Below are positions 8,964 through 18,267 of a stretch of DNA of 64,000 bases, in pieces. This stretch comes from Pseudomonas shahriarae. Lineage in GTDB: Bacteria; Pseudomonadota; Gammaproteobacteria; Pseudomonadales; Pseudomonadaceae. Under the pieces are notes generated by a model. The model was not told the DNA's origin. It did no database searches and saw only the letters and a list, made by a program, of their open reading frames with translations. Location of the stretch: the NCBI RefSeq assembly GCF_014268455.2, contig NZ_CP077085.1, positions 1,674,001-1,738,000 on the forward strand, in the 5' to 3' direction. Every line of letters starts with the position of its first letter. Within the stretch, counting starts at the first letter, position 1. Position numbers and translations under genes: made by a program.

Positions 8964-10397
8964 TTAGCTCATCATGCCTTTGACGATGCGTTCCTGTTCG
9001 ATCAACTCACGCTGGCGCGCATCAATGCGTGACGACAGCGGGAAGTTGCTGCCGGCCCGGCGCTTGGCAAAGTCCAGTTGCTGGATGGCCTGCTGGAAGT
9101 CGCCGACCAGCGCGAAGTACTCGGCGCGGGCTTGATGCAGGCCAATGATATTGCCGGACAGGCCGCGGGTCTCGGCCACCTGGTACCACACGTCCGGATC
9201 GTCGGAGCGCGACTTGAGCAGGCCTTCCAGGGCTTTTTCCGCGTCGGCGGTGCGGTTCTGCTTGAGCAGCAGGTCCACGCGCACCTGGTTCAGCGGGTAG
9301 TTGCTGGGGTACTGGGCCAGCATGCGGTCGGTACGTTGCTGCGCATCGGGCATGCGATTGTTGGTGATATCCAGCTCAATCTGCGCCAGGTTGTAGGTGA
9401 TGTCGTTGGGTGCCTTGGCCAGCAAAGGCTTGAGGGTCTCGCGCGCCTCGTTGAGCTGGGTGCCCTTGATCTGGGCTATGGCCAATCCATAACGTGCTAC
9501 ATCGCTTTTCGGGTTCTCATCCAGTTGCGCACGGAAGCGCTTGGCGGCCAGCCCGGGCGTGTCTTCGTAATACAGCTGAACTCGGGCGCGAATCAGTTGA
9601 TAGCGCAGGCTGTCTTCGGTGCCGCCGGTCTTGGCCTGTTCGGCGCGGTTGCGCGTATCGGCGATCCGCGATTCGGTGACCGGGTGCGTCAGCAGGAATT
9701 CCGGAGGTTTGGCATCGAAGCGGTACTGGCGCATCAAGCGTTCGAACATGGTCGGCATCGAGCGCGGGTCGTAACCGGCCTTGACCATGTTGAGGATGCC
9801 GATGCGGTCGGCCTCTTGTTCATTCTGCCGCGAGAAGCGCCGCTGCTCCTGAATCGCTGCAGCCTGGCTGCCGGCAATCGCGGCAATCCCGGCGTCACCG
9901 GCACCGGCGGCGGCCGCGATAATCCCGCCGAGCAGCGCGGCCATCATCGGGATCTGCATCCGTTGTTGGGCTTCCACGCCTCGGGCGAAGTGGCGCTGGG
10001 ACAAGTGCGCCAATTCGTGGGCCATCACCGAGGCGTATTCGCCTTCGGTCTGGGCATTGAGAAACAGGCCGCCGTTGACCCCGACAATCCCACCCGGCGC
10101 GGCAAACGCGTTGAGTTGCGGGCTGTTGATCAGGATGAACTCCAGGCGCCGGTCATTGACCTGGCTGGTCTCTACCAGCTTGTAGACGCTGGTCTCGACG
10201 TAATCCTTGAGCTGCGGGTCATTGAGGACCGAGACCTGGCCGCGCAGGAACGCCAGCCATGCCCGGCCCAGTTGGTGTTCCTGTTGTGGCGAGACAATGG
10301 CAGAACTGGCGTCGCCAAGTGACGGCAGGTCGTCGGCGAAGCCTGGAGAGGCAAGCAGGCAAGCCAGCGTCAGCAGGGTAGGGCGCAAAAAAGTCAT
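8964..10397 (-). CDS. bepA: Periplasmic M48 metalloprotease, BepA-like, with TPR region
   Basis: A 477-residue exported zinc protease. A signal peptide covers residues 1-22 (LLASPGFA). The M48 domain contains the zinc motif HELAHLSQRHF (near 128) and the third-ligand segment NEQEADRIG. The C-terminal half (about 270-475) is helical with tetratricopeptide-like repeats. This layout matches BepA/YfgC, which promotes assembly or degradation of outer-membrane proteins such as LptD. I chose the ATG at 10397; a TTG two codons earlier is in frame. The next gene, a TusA-like protein, is divergent. Confidence 0.88.
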   Translation of the reverse strand: MTFLRPTLLTLACLLASPGFADDLPSLGDASSAIVSPQQEHQLGRAWLAFLRGQVSVLNDPQLKDYVETSVYKLVETSQVNDRRLEFILINSPQLNAFAAPGGIVGVNGGLFLNAQTEGEYASVMAHELAHLSQRHFARGVEAQQRMQIPMMAALLGGIIAAAAGAGDAGIAAIAGSQAAAIQEQRRFSRQNEQEADRIGILNMVKAGYDPRSMPTMFERLMRQYRFDAKPPEFLLTHPVTESRIADTRNRAEQAKTGGTEDSLRYQLIRARVQLYYEDTPGLAAKRFRAQLDENPKSDVARYGLAIAQIKGTQLNEARETLKPLLAKAPNDITYNLAQIELDITNNRMPDAQQRTDRMLAQYPSNYPLNQVRVDLLLKQNRTADAEKALEGLLKSRSDDPDVWYQVAETRGLSGNIIGLHQARAEYFALVGDFQQAIQQLDFAKRRAGSNFPLSSRIDARQRELIEQERIVKGMMS

Positions 10398-10492
10398 GCA
10401 CAAAGCCTTTCGACAAAGACCTTACTGTAGCCGGACACTGAGCCTGGGACCAGATATTCTAAGCATCCCCTGATGCCATCCGGAGCAAAACC

Positions 10493-10732
10493 ATGACCGC
10501 TGCTGTAAACCACGACGCTGAGCTCGATGCCAGTGGCCTCAATTGCCCGTTGCCACTGCTCAAGGCCAAGATGGAGCTCAATCGGCTGGCCAGTGGTGCG
10601 GTGCTCAAGGTGATTGCCACGGATGCCGGGTCGCAGCGGGACTTCCGCACGTTTGCCAAGCTGGCGGGGCATGTGCTGGTGCACGAAGAGGCCGACAATG
10701 GCGTCTATCGCTACTGGTTGCGCAAGGCCTGA
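10493..10732 (+). CDS. TusA-family sulfurtransferase-like protein
   Basis: A 79-residue protein of the SirA/YedF/TusA family. The CPLP motif (C18-P-L-P in LNCPLPLLKAKM) with its active cysteine and the following amphipathic helix are clear. Members carry a persulfide or act in redox regulation; this short paralogue beside bepA is conserved in Pseudomonas, but its own substrate is not established. It is divergent from the protease gene. Confidence 0.85.
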   Translation: MTAAVNHDAELDASGLNCPLPLLKAKMELNRLASGAVLKVIATDAGSQRDFRTFAKLAGHVLVHEEADNGVYRYWLRKA

Positions 10733-10800
10733 GCCTGCGGGGAGGGGGGGCGGATTCGGCGCCCACACTGGCCGGGCTGTCTTGCCTGGCACCGATCCAA

Positions 10801-10827
10801 TGTGGGAGCTGGCTTGCCTGCGATAGC
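10801..10827. repeat. Solo REP-like element
   Basis: A single unit of the repeat core (TGTGGGAGCTGGCTTGCCTG then CGATAGC), the same core that forms palindromes near 48,963 and 61,390. Here it has no facing partner. Confidence 0.7.
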
Positions 10828-10849
10828 TATCTAACTGCCACTCGCCCCA

Positions 10850-11323
10850 TCAAGCCTTGTGCAGTGCCTGTGCCGCGGCCAATACCGCCTTCACATGCCC
10901 CGGCACTTTCACGCCGCGCCATTCCTGGCGCAGCACGCCTTCCTTGTCGATCAGGAAGGTGCTGCGATCAACGCCCAGGTATTCCTTGCCGTATAGCTTC
11001 TTCAGCTTGATCACATCAAACAGCTGGCAAACCGCCTCATCCTTGTCGCTGATCAGCTCGAAGGGGAAGGCTTGCTTGGCCTTGAAGTTTTCATGGGACT
11101 TCAGGCTGTCCCGGGACACCCCGAACACCTCGGTGTTGGCAGCCTGGAAGGCAGCATGCTGGTCGCGGAACCCCTGGCCTTCAGTGGTGCAGCCCGGGGT
11201 GCTGTCCTTCGGGTAGAAATACAGGACCACTTGCTTGCCCTTGAGCCCGGCGAGGCTGAACGTCTGCCCGCTGGTCGCCTGGGCTTCGAAATCGGCGACT
11301 GGTGTGTCGATGACTACCGCCAT
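10850..11323 (-). CDS. bcp: Thioredoxin-dependent thiol peroxidase (Bcp/PrxQ)
   Basis: A 157-residue atypical 2-Cys peroxiredoxin that reduces hydroperoxides in the cytoplasm using thioredoxin. The motif YPKDSTPGCTTEGQGF (about 43-58) carries the peroxidatic Cys; the second Cys of the classic PGCTxxxC pair is replaced by Q/G in this subgroup. I chose the ATG at 11323, because the in-frame extension to 11422 lies inside the end of gcvR. It follows gcvR by 11 bp on the same strand, as in many gamma-proteobacteria. Confidence 0.93.
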   Translation of the reverse strand: MAVVIDTPVADFEAQATSGQTFSLAGLKGKQVVLYFYPKDSTPGCTTEGQGFRDQHAAFQAANTEVFGVSRDSLKSHENFKAKQAFPFELISDKDEAVCQLFDVIKLKKLYGKEYLGVDRSTFLIDKEGVLRQEWRGVKVPGHVKAVLAAAQALHKA

Positions 11324-11334
11324 GAAAAACTTCC

Positions 11335-11895
11335 TTACATTGGATTCTGTGGGCGCCACGGTTCGATCAGTGCATCCAGGTTCAGCGCATCGGCGAAATC
11401 CAGGAACTGGTCGCGCAGCCAACTGATCTGCACGCCTGCCGGCAGGGTCACGGTAAAGGTGGCGTTGAGCATGGTGCCGCCGGTCTGGGGGGCCTGATAG
11501 GTGTCGAAGGTCAGGTTTTCCAGTTCGACGTTATGGTCGATAAAGAACTGGCACAGCTCATTGACGATGTCCGAACGGTAGGCCGAACTGACGTAGGCCA
11601 CATACGGCAGCGCCTGGGGACGGTTCTCCAAGGCTGCACTGCGTACTACATTGACGGTGAAGTCGTGCTTCTTGGCCAGGGTCGGCAAGCCGGCTTCCAG
11701 GCGCGCCAGGGCGTCCCAGCTCCCGGAAATCTGCAGGACCAGCGCGCTGCACTCGCCATGGCGAGTCAGGCGTGAAGTCACAACGGCGCAGCGATTTTCA
11801 TGGCTGGCGCGGCACAGGACGTTAGTCAGCTCCATGGGGTTGGCGCCAAGGGCACTGATAACAAGGAATTGTTCGCGGACTGTGGGGGTGGACAT
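11335..11895 (-). CDS. gcvR: Glycine cleavage system transcriptional repressor GcvR-like
   Basis: A 186-residue protein made of two tandem ACT-type ligand domains, as in E. coli GcvR, which binds and restrains the activator GcvA. The first domain opens with REQFLVISALGANPMELTN, and the second includes YVSSAYRSDIVNELCQFF. It has no DNA-binding domain. It is the first gene of a likely two-gene operon with bcp and is divergent from dapA. Confidence 0.85.
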   Translation of the reverse strand: MSTPTVREQFLVISALGANPMELTNVLCRASHENRCAVVTSRLTRHGECSALVLQISGSWDALARLEAGLPTLAKKHDFTVNVVRSAALENRPQALPYVAYVSSAYRSDIVNELCQFFIDHNVELENLTFDTYQAPQTGGTMLNATFTVTLPAGVQISWLRDQFLDFADALNLDALIEPWRPQNPM

Positions 11896-12155
11896 GCAGC
11901 ATTCCTAAAGCGATGAGCGGTCGATACGAACGTGCGGTACCGATCAAAGGATCAAGGGTAGCGAAAAGCGCCGCCAAGGGCTAGGACGTGGCGTTTTCAT
12001 TGCATATTCAGCGGCATCTGGCCGTGCTTTGGCCCAATGATGGCGTTGCTGGCAACTAAGTTGATCCAGAACGCGTCCTCAGAGGGTACTTCGCTTGTGC
12101 AAGCATCTTGGCGCCAGTACCATTACGGCTCTCTTTTTCCGGCAGGAGCGGTTGC

Positions 12156-13034
12156 ATGATTGCGGGCAGTATGGTGGCACTGGTCACACCCATGGATGCA
12201 CAAGGTAATCTCGACTGGGACAGCCTGGGCAAACTGGTGGACTTTCACCTGCAAGAAGGCACCAACGCCATTGTGGCCGTCGGCACCACGGGTGAATCGG
12301 CCACGCTTGATGTGGAAGAGCACATCAAGGTGATCGAGTTTGTGGTCAAGCGCGTGGCAGGGCGTATCACGGTGATTGCCGGTACGGGCGCCAACTCGAC
12401 GCGCGAAGCGATCGAACTGACCAAGAACGCCAAGAAAGCCGGCGCCGATGCCTGCCTGCTGGTGACGCCGTACTACAACAAGCCGACCCAGGAAGGCTTG
12501 TACCAGCACTTCAAGACCATCGCCGAAGCCGTCGACATCCCGCAGATCCTCTACAACGTGCCCGGTCGCACAGCGTGCGACATGCAGGCCGCGACCGTGA
12601 TCCGCCTGTCCACCGTGCCGAACATCATCGGTATCAAGGAAGCCACCGGCGACCTGCAGCGCGCCAAGGACATCCTGGCCGGTGTGAGCAGCGACTTCCT
12701 GCTGTACTCCGGTGACGACGCCACGGCTGTGGAACTGATGCTGCTGGGTGGCAAGGGCAACATCTCGGTGACCGCCAATGTGGCCCCGCGTGCCATGAGC
12801 GAACTGTGTGCCGCTGCAATCGCCGGTGATGCCGTCAAGGCCCGGGCGATTCATGAGCAACTGATGCCGCTCAACAAAACCCTGTTTATCGAATCCAATC
12901 CAATCCCCGTGAAATGGGCGCTGCATGAGATGGGCCTGATGCCGGACGGTATCCGTCTGCCGCTCACCCCCCTCAGCCCCGCCTGTCACGAACCGCTGCG
13001 ACAGGCCCTGCGCCAGTCCGGCGTCCTGGTTTAA
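12156..13034 (+). CDS. dapA: 4-hydroxy-tetrahydrodipicolinate synthase
   Basis: A 292-residue class I aldolase that condenses pyruvate with aspartate semialdehyde in lysine and diaminopimelate synthesis. The family motifs GTTGESATL (about 43-51), [14 protein letters not shown] (about 106-119), and the Schiff-base lysine in [10 protein letters not shown] (near residue 161) are visible. I chose the ATG at 12156 over an in-frame upstream start, because it gives the standard N-terminus [12 protein letters not shown]. It is followed within 20 bp by bamC, the usual dapA-bamC pair. Confidence 0.97.
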   Translation: MIAGSMVALVTPMDAQGNLDWDSLGKLVDFHLQEGTNAIVAVGTTGESATLDVEEHIKVIEFVVKRVAGRITVIAGTGANSTREAIELTKNAKKAGADACLLVTPYYNKPTQEGLYQHFKTIAEAVDIPQILYNVPGRTACDMQAATVIRLSTVPNIIGIKEATGDLQRAKDILAGVSSDFLLYSGDDATAVELMLLGGKGNISVTANVAPRAMSELCAAAIAGDAVKARAIHEQLMPLNKTLFIESNPIPVKWALHEMGLMPDGIRLPLTPLSPACHEPLRQALRQSGVLV

Positions 13035-13051
13035 TTGAGGAAGCACTACGC

Positions 13052-14167
13052 ATGAAGCGATTGGCCGGACTTTCCGCACTTGCCTTGATTATCTCCAGCA
13101 CCAGTGGCTGCGGTTGGATCTGGGGCCCGGAAGGCTACTTCCGTGACCGCGGCAGCGATTACCTGGAAGCACAACAAACCGCACCGATGCAATTGCCGTC
13201 GGACGTCAATGTCGCCAAGCGCCTTGACCCGCTGTTGCCGATCCCGCGCAACGTGGCCGACGATACCGTCAAGGGCGAGTACGAAGTGCCGCGTCCACAG
13301 CCGATTTCGGCCATGGCCGATGCCAGCGACTACAGCCTGCAGAAAAGCGGCGACTCGCGCTGGATCATGGCTCAGCGCCCACCTGCCGAAGTCTGGCCGG
13401 TGGCGGTGCAGTTCTTCCAGGACAATGGCTTCCGTATCGACGAACAACGCCCGCAAACCGGTGAGTTCACCACCGCGTGGCAGCAGTCGAACGAACTGTC
13501 GGCCAATATGGCCAAGCGCCTGCAGGCCGGTGGTGTTGCCGCTGATGGCGAAAGCCGGATCCGCGTGCGCATCGAGCCAGGCGTGCAGCGCAATACCAGT
13601 GAAGTCTACGTGGTCAGCGCCGCGCGTCCTGCCGGCAGCACCGCCAACGTCGAGTTCACCAACCGTTCGGTCAACAGCGGTGTTGATGCTGCGCTGGTCG
13701 ACGAGATGCTTGCCAGCATGAGCCGCATCTCCGAGAAGGGTGGTTCCGTATCCCTGCTCGCTGCCCGTGATTACGACACACCTAGCCGTGTCAGCCTCAC
13801 CGAAGACGGCAGCGGCAACGTCGTGCTCAACCTGGGTGAAGACCTGGATCGTGCCTGGGCCAGCGTCGGCCGTGCCCTGGAGCAAGGCCCATGGCGCGTC
13901 GAAGACATCAACCGCAGCCTGGGCCTGTACTACATCAACGTGGCTGAAAAGGCCGAGAAGAAAGACGAAGAGCGTGGTTTCTTCAGCAAGTTGTTCGGCA
14001 GCGAGCCGACCAAGGAAGAGATCGAGACCCGCGCCGAGCGTTATCAAGTGCGCTTGAGCAAGGTTGGCGACAACGTGCAAGTCACCGTCGAGAAGAACAT
14101 CAACACCGTGGCGCCAGCAGAAACGGCGCGCAAAGTGTTGGGCGTGATTCAGGACAACCTGGGCTGA
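13052..14167 (+). CDS. bamC: Outer-membrane assembly lipoprotein BamC (NlpB)
   Basis: A 371-residue lipoprotein. The signal peptide ends in a lipobox with Cys at residue 20 (SSTSGC). The protein has the BamC plan: an unstructured N-terminal stretch followed by two helix-grip domains. It is a non-essential part of the BAM complex that inserts beta-barrel proteins into the outer membrane. It starts 18 bp after dapA, and the next gene begins 4 bp after its stop, so it sits in an operon. Confidence 0.93.
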   Translation: MKRLAGLSALALIISSTSGCGWIWGPEGYFRDRGSDYLEAQQTAPMQLPSDVNVAKRLDPLLPIPRNVADDTVKGEYEVPRPQPISAMADASDYSLQKSGDSRWIMAQRPPAEVWPVAVQFFQDNGFRIDEQRPQTGEFTTAWQQSNELSANMAKRLQAGGVAADGESRIRVRIEPGVQRNTSEVYVVSAARPAGSTANVEFTNRSVNSGVDAALVDEMLASMSRISEKGGSVSLLAARDYDTPSRVSLTEDGSGNVVLNLGEDLDRAWASVGRALEQGPWRVEDINRSLGLYYINVAEKAEKKDEERGFFSKLFGSEPTKEEIETRAERYQVRLSKVGDNVQVTVEKNINTVAPAETARKVLGVIQDNLG

Positions 14168-14171
14168 TCTG

Positions 14172-14930
14172 ATGCGTTTTGCTGTTCTCGGCAGCGGTAG
14201 CCAAGGGAACGGCACGCTTGTAGCCCACGACGACACGTACGTCCTGGTGGATTGTGGTTTCTCCCTGCGGGAAACCGAGCGACGCCTGCTGCGCCTGGGG
14301 GTTCACCCGGCGCAGTTGAGCGCGATTCTAGTGACCCACGAACATGCCGACCACGTGCATGGCGTGGGTTTGCTGTCTCGGCGCTACAATCTTCCGGTGT
14401 ACCTGAGTCGCGGCACCTTGCGCGGGATGCGCAAACCCGTTGAGCCCGCAGGTTTCCTGGCTGGTGGCGAGCAACTGCAAGTGGGTGCCTTGAGCATCGA
14501 CGTGATTGCCGTGGCCCACGATGCCCATGAGCCTACGCAATATGTATTCAGTGACGGCGAGCGCCGCTTCGGCCTGCTTACCGACCTGGGTTCCTACTGT
14601 GCCAAGGTGTTGGAAGGCTATCGGGACCTCGATGCATTGATGATCGAGTCCAACCATTGCCGGGACCTGCTGGCGCGCGGTCATTACCCGTACTTTCTCA
14701 AGCAACGGGTTGGCGGCGAGTTGGGACATTTGAACAACCACCAGGCGGCGTACCTGGTGTATGAGCTGGGCTGGCAAGACCTGCAACACCTGGTCCTGGC
14801 CCACCTGAGCAGCAAGAACAACCTGCCGCAGCTTGCCCGGCAATGTTTTGTCGACACCCTCGGGTGCGACCCGGACTGGCTGCAACTGGCCGATCAAGAT
14901 TCAGGGCTCGACTGGCGACATATCGCCTAG
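14172..14930 (+). CDS. MBL-fold hydrolase, YycJ/WalJ-like
   Basis: A 252-residue cytoplasmic metallo-beta-lactamase-fold protein. The metal motif HEHADHVHG (about 57-65) is canonical HxHxDH, and a further ligand segment, ESNHCRDLL, appears later. Length and the opening [16 protein letters not shown] match the YycJ/WalJ subgroup, which has been linked to DNA processing in Gram-positive bacteria; the substrate here is unknown. It lies between bamC (4 bp) and purC (28 bp), so it is probably co-transcribed. Confidence 0.85.
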   Translation: MRFAVLGSGSQGNGTLVAHDDTYVLVDCGFSLRETERRLLRLGVHPAQLSAILVTHEHADHVHGVGLLSRRYNLPVYLSRGTLRGMRKPVEPAGFLAGGEQLQVGALSIDVIAVAHDAHEPTQYVFSDGERRFGLLTDLGSYCAKVLEGYRDLDALMIESNHCRDLLARGHYPYFLKQRVGGELGHLNNHQAAYLVYELGWQDLQHLVLAHLSSKNNLPQLARQCFVDTLGCDPDWLQLADQDSGLDWRHIA

Positions 14931-14958
14931 CCCACCTACTTACCAAGCGGAGCCCATC

Positions 14959-15672
14959 ATGGAAAAACGTGAAGAACTCTACCGCGGCAAAGCCAAGTCG
15001 GTTTACAAGACCGACGACGCCAACCGCTTGATCCTGCTGTTTCGCAACGACACCTCGGCGTTCGACGGCAAGCGCATCGAACAGCTCGACCGCAAGGGCA
15101 TGGTGAACAACAAGTTCAACGCCTTCATCATGCAGAAGCTCGAAGCGGCCGGCATTCCGACCCAATTCGACAAACTGCTGGGCGACAACGAATGCCTGGT
15201 GAAAAAGCTCGACATGATCCCGGTCGAGTGCGTCGTGCGTAACTACGCTGCCGGTAGCCTGGTCAAGCGCCTGGGCGTGGAAGAGGGCCTCAAGCTCAAC
15301 CCTTACACGTTCGAACTGTTCCTCAAGGACGACGCCAAGGGCGACCCGTTCATCAACGAATCCCACGTCGTGGCATTCGGCTGGGGCACCGCTGAGCAAC
15401 TGGCGCGCATGAAAGAGTTGTCCCTCAAGGTCAACGACGTCCTGAGCAAACTGTTCGACGACGCCGGCCTGCTGCTGGTGGACTTCAAACTGGAATTCGG
15501 CGTATTCCACGACGGCTCCATCGTCCTGGGCGACGAATTCAGCCCGGACGGCTGCCGCTTGTGGGACAAAGACACCCGCAAGAAGATGGACAAAGACCGC
15601 TTCCGCCAGGGCCTCGGTGACGTGATCGAAGCCTACGAAGAAGTCGCCAACCGTCTCGGCGTACCGCTGTAA
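14959..15672 (+). CDS. purC: Phosphoribosylaminoimidazole-succinocarboxamide synthase
   Basis: A 237-residue SAICAR synthetase of purine biosynthesis, joining CAIR and aspartate with ATP. The ATP-binding start ([13 protein letters not shown], 7-19) and the family signatures [16 protein letters not shown] and LVDFKLEFG are intact. I chose the ATG at 14959 after an AGCGGAG Shine-Dalgarno region; the longer in-frame extension runs inside the preceding gene. It is the last gene before tRNA-Ser. Confidence 0.97.
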   Translation: MEKREELYRGKAKSVYKTDDANRLILLFRNDTSAFDGKRIEQLDRKGMVNNKFNAFIMQKLEAAGIPTQFDKLLGDNECLVKKLDMIPVECVVRNYAAGSLVKRLGVEEGLKLNPYTFELFLKDDAKGDPFINESHVVAFGWGTAEQLARMKELSLKVNDVLSKLFDDAGLLLVDFKLEFGVFHDGSIVLGDEFSPDGCRLWDKDTRKKMDKDRFRQGLGDVIEAYEEVANRLGVPL

Positions 15673-15755
15673 TCGACGCAAGCATCTGATAGCACGGAAA
15701 AAAATTGCTTCGGCGCTTTGCTTCCACGAAACAGACTGTTATGATGCGCGCCGTT

Positions 15756-15845
15756 GGAGAGATGCCAGAGTGGCCGAATGGGACGGATTCGAAATCCGTT
15801 GTACCTTCACCGGTACCTAGGGTTCGAATCCCTATCTCTCCGCCA
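15756..15845 (+). tRNA. tRNA-Ser(CGA)
   Basis: A 90-base class II tRNA with a long variable arm. The 7-bp acceptor stem pairs GGAGAGA with TCTCTCC, the anticodon loop is TTCGAAA (anticodon CGA, reading UCG), the T arm contains GGTTCGAATCC, and CCA is encoded. Its 3' end is the left attachment site of the island; the tRNA remains complete after integration. Confidence 0.97.
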
Positions 15846-15848
15846 TTA
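15823..15848 (+). repeat. attL direct repeat
   Basis: A 26-bp sequence covering the 3' part of tRNA-Ser plus TTA; it is repeated exactly at 22930-22955. Homology ends one base to the left, where G is replaced by A in the right copy. Confidence 0.92.
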
Positions 15849-15860
15849 TTGAATACGATT

Positions 15861-15897
15861 AAGCCCCCGCAATCATTGATGATTACGGGGGCTTTTT
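15861..15897 (+). terminator. Terminator just inside the left island end
   Basis: AAGCCCCCG pairs with CGGGGGCTT, followed by TTTTT, and an inner AATCAT/ATGATT stem extends the hairpin. It terminates the tRNA-Ser transcript. It is on the island side of attL, so it was brought by the island. Confidence 0.88.
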
Positions 15898-15912
15898 CGT
15901 ATGCGTAAAATT

Positions 15913-15933
15913 ATTTAGGGCATTTTTAGGGCA
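15913..15933 (+). promoter_or_regulatory. Candidate integrase arm-type sites, left end
   Basis: Two direct TTTAGGGCA boxes with TAGGGCA starting at 15916 and 15927, 11 bp apart. An equally spaced pair lies inside the right end (22813-22833). Placement and spacing suit recombinase or accessory-factor binding. Confidence 0.55.
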
Positions 15934-16071
15934 AATTCCTAATTGATTTCTGCTTGAGAGAATTCCAGTCTTTCGTCCAATCACATATTTAGTGGCACTT
16001 TGCTATTCTCAATGCGATTCAGGGGATTGTGGACGATGACCGTCCTTGGCCGCTGAGAAAAGGAGAAAGCC

Positions 16072-16650
16072 ATGAAGGTGAACGTTAAGGAAATCGGCGG
16101 TAACTGGGCGAAAGGTTTCGCGCTGGACAAGCACGTCCTTCGGAGCGAGTTTTTAGGTTACAACTCATCGGGTTATCCAGAATTCAACAACACCCGTTCC
16201 GAAGCTGGTGAGGCTCTTTTTCAGTTGAAGTACCGAGACGATCAAGATCAAGCTCAGATACTTGCCGCGCAAATTGTGGAGAGCATCTATCCATTGCTTG
16301 ATACAGTCGGTTTCATTGTGCCGATGCCTGCCTCGAAGGATAGAGCGTGGCAACCTGTAACACAGATTGCTCTGGAGGTCGGTAAGCTGACGGCGCTTCC
16401 GGTATTTCAAAAAATCCTTACCAAAAAGCCTACAGGTCAGTCGCTTAAAGATTTAGGCTCGCGAGATGAGCGCGTAAAGGCGCTAGAAGGTAAAATCCAG
16501 CTTGGAGATGAAATCAGTGGGAATGGTAAGTGGAACGTTCTCCTAGTGGACGATCGGTACGATACGGGGGCATCAGTCGAGGCTGCATGTGCTGTTCTCA
16601 AAACTTATAGTAAGGTAAACAATATTTATGTTGCAACTGTTACCTGGTAG
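16072..16650 (+). CDS. ComF-like phosphoribosyltransferase (island)
   Basis: A 192-residue protein with the type I phosphoribosyltransferase fold. The PRPP-binding loop is VLLVDDRYDTGAS at residues 156-168, with the acidic pair and T-G-A/T-S phosphate-binding turn intact. An upstream segment, FIVPMPASKDRAWQPV, resembles the ComF region. It lacks the zinc finger of full-length ComF. A strong AGGAG precedes the ATG. The next gene starts 9 bp after its stop and encodes a SLOG-like protein, so the two form an operon. Its natural substrate is unknown; a nucleotide-related role in conflict or stress is inference from the pairing and the island setting. Confidence 0.75.
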   Translation: MKVNVKEIGGNWAKGFALDKHVLRSEFLGYNSSGYPEFNNTRSEAGEALFQLKYRDDQDQAQILAAQIVESIYPLLDTVGFIVPMPASKDRAWQPVTQIALEVGKLTALPVFQKILTKKPTGQSLKDLGSRDERVKALEGKIQLGDEISGNGKWNVLLVDDRYDTGASVEAACAVLKTYSKVNNIYVATVTW

Positions 16651-16659
16651 GAAGTTAAG

Positions 16660-17220
16660 ATGACTACAGTATTTATTGCTGGCTCCATTAGTATTAAAGG
16701 CCTTGATGCTAAAGTTAAACATCGTATTGATAATATTATTGGTCAAAATCATTCAATCCTGGTTGGGGATGCGGATGGCGTTGATACCTCAATACAGTCG
16801 TATTTATGTGATGCCAATGCTAACAATGCTGTTGTTTACTGCACTGGTTCAGTACCAAGGAATAACCTAGGTCGATGGCCTGTAAAGTCGATTGAGGCTG
16901 GCGAGCTAAAACCAGGGTCTCGTGCTTTTTTTACTGCGAAAGATGTTGCCATGGCTGAAGACGCTGACTTTGGGTTGATGGTCTGGGACTCAAAAAGCTC
17001 AGGGACATTAAGTAATGTTATTGAGCTTCTGTCGCGTAATAAGAAGTCAGTTGTCTTCGTAAATAAGACGAAGTCTTTCCAGAATGTTGGTGATGTCGTT
17101 CAGCTTGAGGAGCTGCTGACATTCATGTCGCCGCTAGCTCTCCAGAAGGTCGATATGAAAATTGGGCTGATGAGAAAGCTTGCTCAGCTTAAGAATGAGC
17201 AGATTGATATGTTTATTTGA
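16660..17220 (+). CDS. SLOG/DprA-like Rossmannoid protein (island)
   Basis: A 186-residue protein. It begins VFIAGSISIKGLD and has a nucleotide- or ligand-binding loop, ILVGDADGVDTSIQSYL (about 38-54), like the GGA-x-G-x-D loop of the SLOG/LOG/DprA superfamily; a second conserved segment reads DADFGLMVWDSKSSGTLSN (about 102-120). The C-terminal 40 residues are helical. SLOG domains bind or process nucleotide-type ligands. It is coupled to the phosphoribosyltransferase upstream. Codon use is AT-richer than in the flanking core. The exact function is not known. Confidence 0.65.
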   Translation: MTTVFIAGSISIKGLDAKVKHRIDNIIGQNHSILVGDADGVDTSIQSYLCDANANNAVVYCTGSVPRNNLGRWPVKSIEAGELKPGSRAFFTAKDVAMAEDADFGLMVWDSKSSGTLSNVIELLSRNKKSVVFVNKTKSFQNVGDVVQLEELLTFMSPLALQKVDMKIGLMRKLAQLKNEQIDMFI

Positions 17221-17234
17221 AACTATGGATATGT

Positions 17235-17265
17235 AAAAGAGCTCACGATTATGTGAGCTTTTTTA
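17235..17265. terminator. Bidirectional terminator between SLOG gene and integrase
   Basis: AAAAGAGCTCAC and GTGAGCTTTTTT form a 12-bp stem around a 6-base loop. It sits exactly between two convergent genes and has both A and T runs. Confidence 0.92.
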
Positions 17266-18267
17266 CTAGCCTCTGAATCCAAGCATTTTCGAGACTATGC
17301 CAGCCATACTCTTAGTGTCCTTCGGTATCCATCTCCCGTAGTGCTTTCTCACCATCGTTGTATCGGCGTGCCCGAGTTGACGGGTTACCCATTCGGCCGG
17401 GACATAACTCGACAGCATCTGGCTGGCAAACGTGTGGCGACATTGGTTAGCCCCTCGGTGCCGAACCTCTGCCTTTTTCAGATGGGCAGTGAACCAGTTG
17501 CTCAACGTCTTGCCGTTCCAAAGTAGACCGCTGGTCGAACTGCGGAAAAGGAACCTGACCTTCATCTTCTTGGACGTGATGTTGTCGCGCTGGATAACGG
17601 TGATCTCTTCGACTACCGCGTCTTTGGCGTCGGCAACTATCTCTCGCATCAGTGCGAGGGCTGGGTCTATAAGCTCGATGACTCGGCCCCTGGAGCGTTC
17701 TTTGGGGACTTTGAACTCGCCGACGACCAATGCCCGGCGAACGTGCATCAGGCCGGCATCAAGGTCTACGTCTTCAACGGCAAGCCCGATGAGTTCGGAA
17801 AGGGACATCCCGGCCCAGCAATTGAACTCAATCATCCAGGCGTCAGCTCGGCGGTCGGGATCAGCTTTGCCGATCAGCTCGATCTCAGAGCGGCTGAAGG
17901 GGTCGGCATGCTCTAGGTCGACGTCCGATCCGACGTTGCTGATCCTATCGAGCGGGTTAGCCTTCAGGATGCCGTCGCCGAATGCATCGGCCCAGACCCC
18001 TCTGACGATGGTGAAAATGTCGTTTACTGTCTTCGGCGCCAGGTCTTGCTTGAGCAGTTGTGCTTGAAACAGCTCAATGTCGCTTTTGCTGATGTCGACG
18101 ATTCTACGCTTGCCGAACTTCTTTTCTACGTGCACAGCCTTGCTCACATAGTTGATGACGGTGCTCGACGCTTTTAGCGCGCGCTGAACCTCCAGCCAGC
18201 GCTCAATACCTTCCTTTACGGTGCGCTTGTCTAAGCCGCAGCCAGCCTTCGCACTGATTGACTGCAA
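17266..18267 (-). CDS. Tyrosine recombinase/integrase, N-terminally truncated
   Basis: A 333-residue phage-type integrase. A SAM-like core-binding domain covers about 17-110, and the catalytic domain about 120-325. The catalytic tyrosine (KHYGRW), the LGH histidine and the second arginine (CRHTFASQ) are present. The first arginine position, normally in a G-x-R-x-S-E motif, is Ser (AGMSLSEL), and the His of HxxR is Asn. The N-terminal arm-binding domain of relatives is missing. The only usable start is a TTG at 18267 that lies inside antisense umuC sequence, so the true 5' end was lost to a rearrangement near 18240. It is probably defective. Confidence 0.75.
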   Translation of the reverse strand: MQSISAKAGCGLDKRTVKEGIERWLEVQRALKASSTVINYVSKAVHVEKKFGKRRIVDISKSDIELFQAQLLKQDLAPKTVNDIFTIVRGVWADAFGDGILKANPLDRISNVGSDVDLEHADPFSRSEIELIGKADPDRRADAWMIEFNCWAGMSLSELIGLAVEDVDLDAGLMHVRRALVVGEFKVPKERSRGRVIELIDPALALMREIVADAKDAVVEEITVIQRDNITSKKMKVRFLFRSSTSGLLWNGKTLSNWFTAHLKKAEVRHRGANQCRHTFASQMLSSYVPAEWVTRQLGHADTTMVRKHYGRWIPKDTKSMAGIVSKMLGFRG

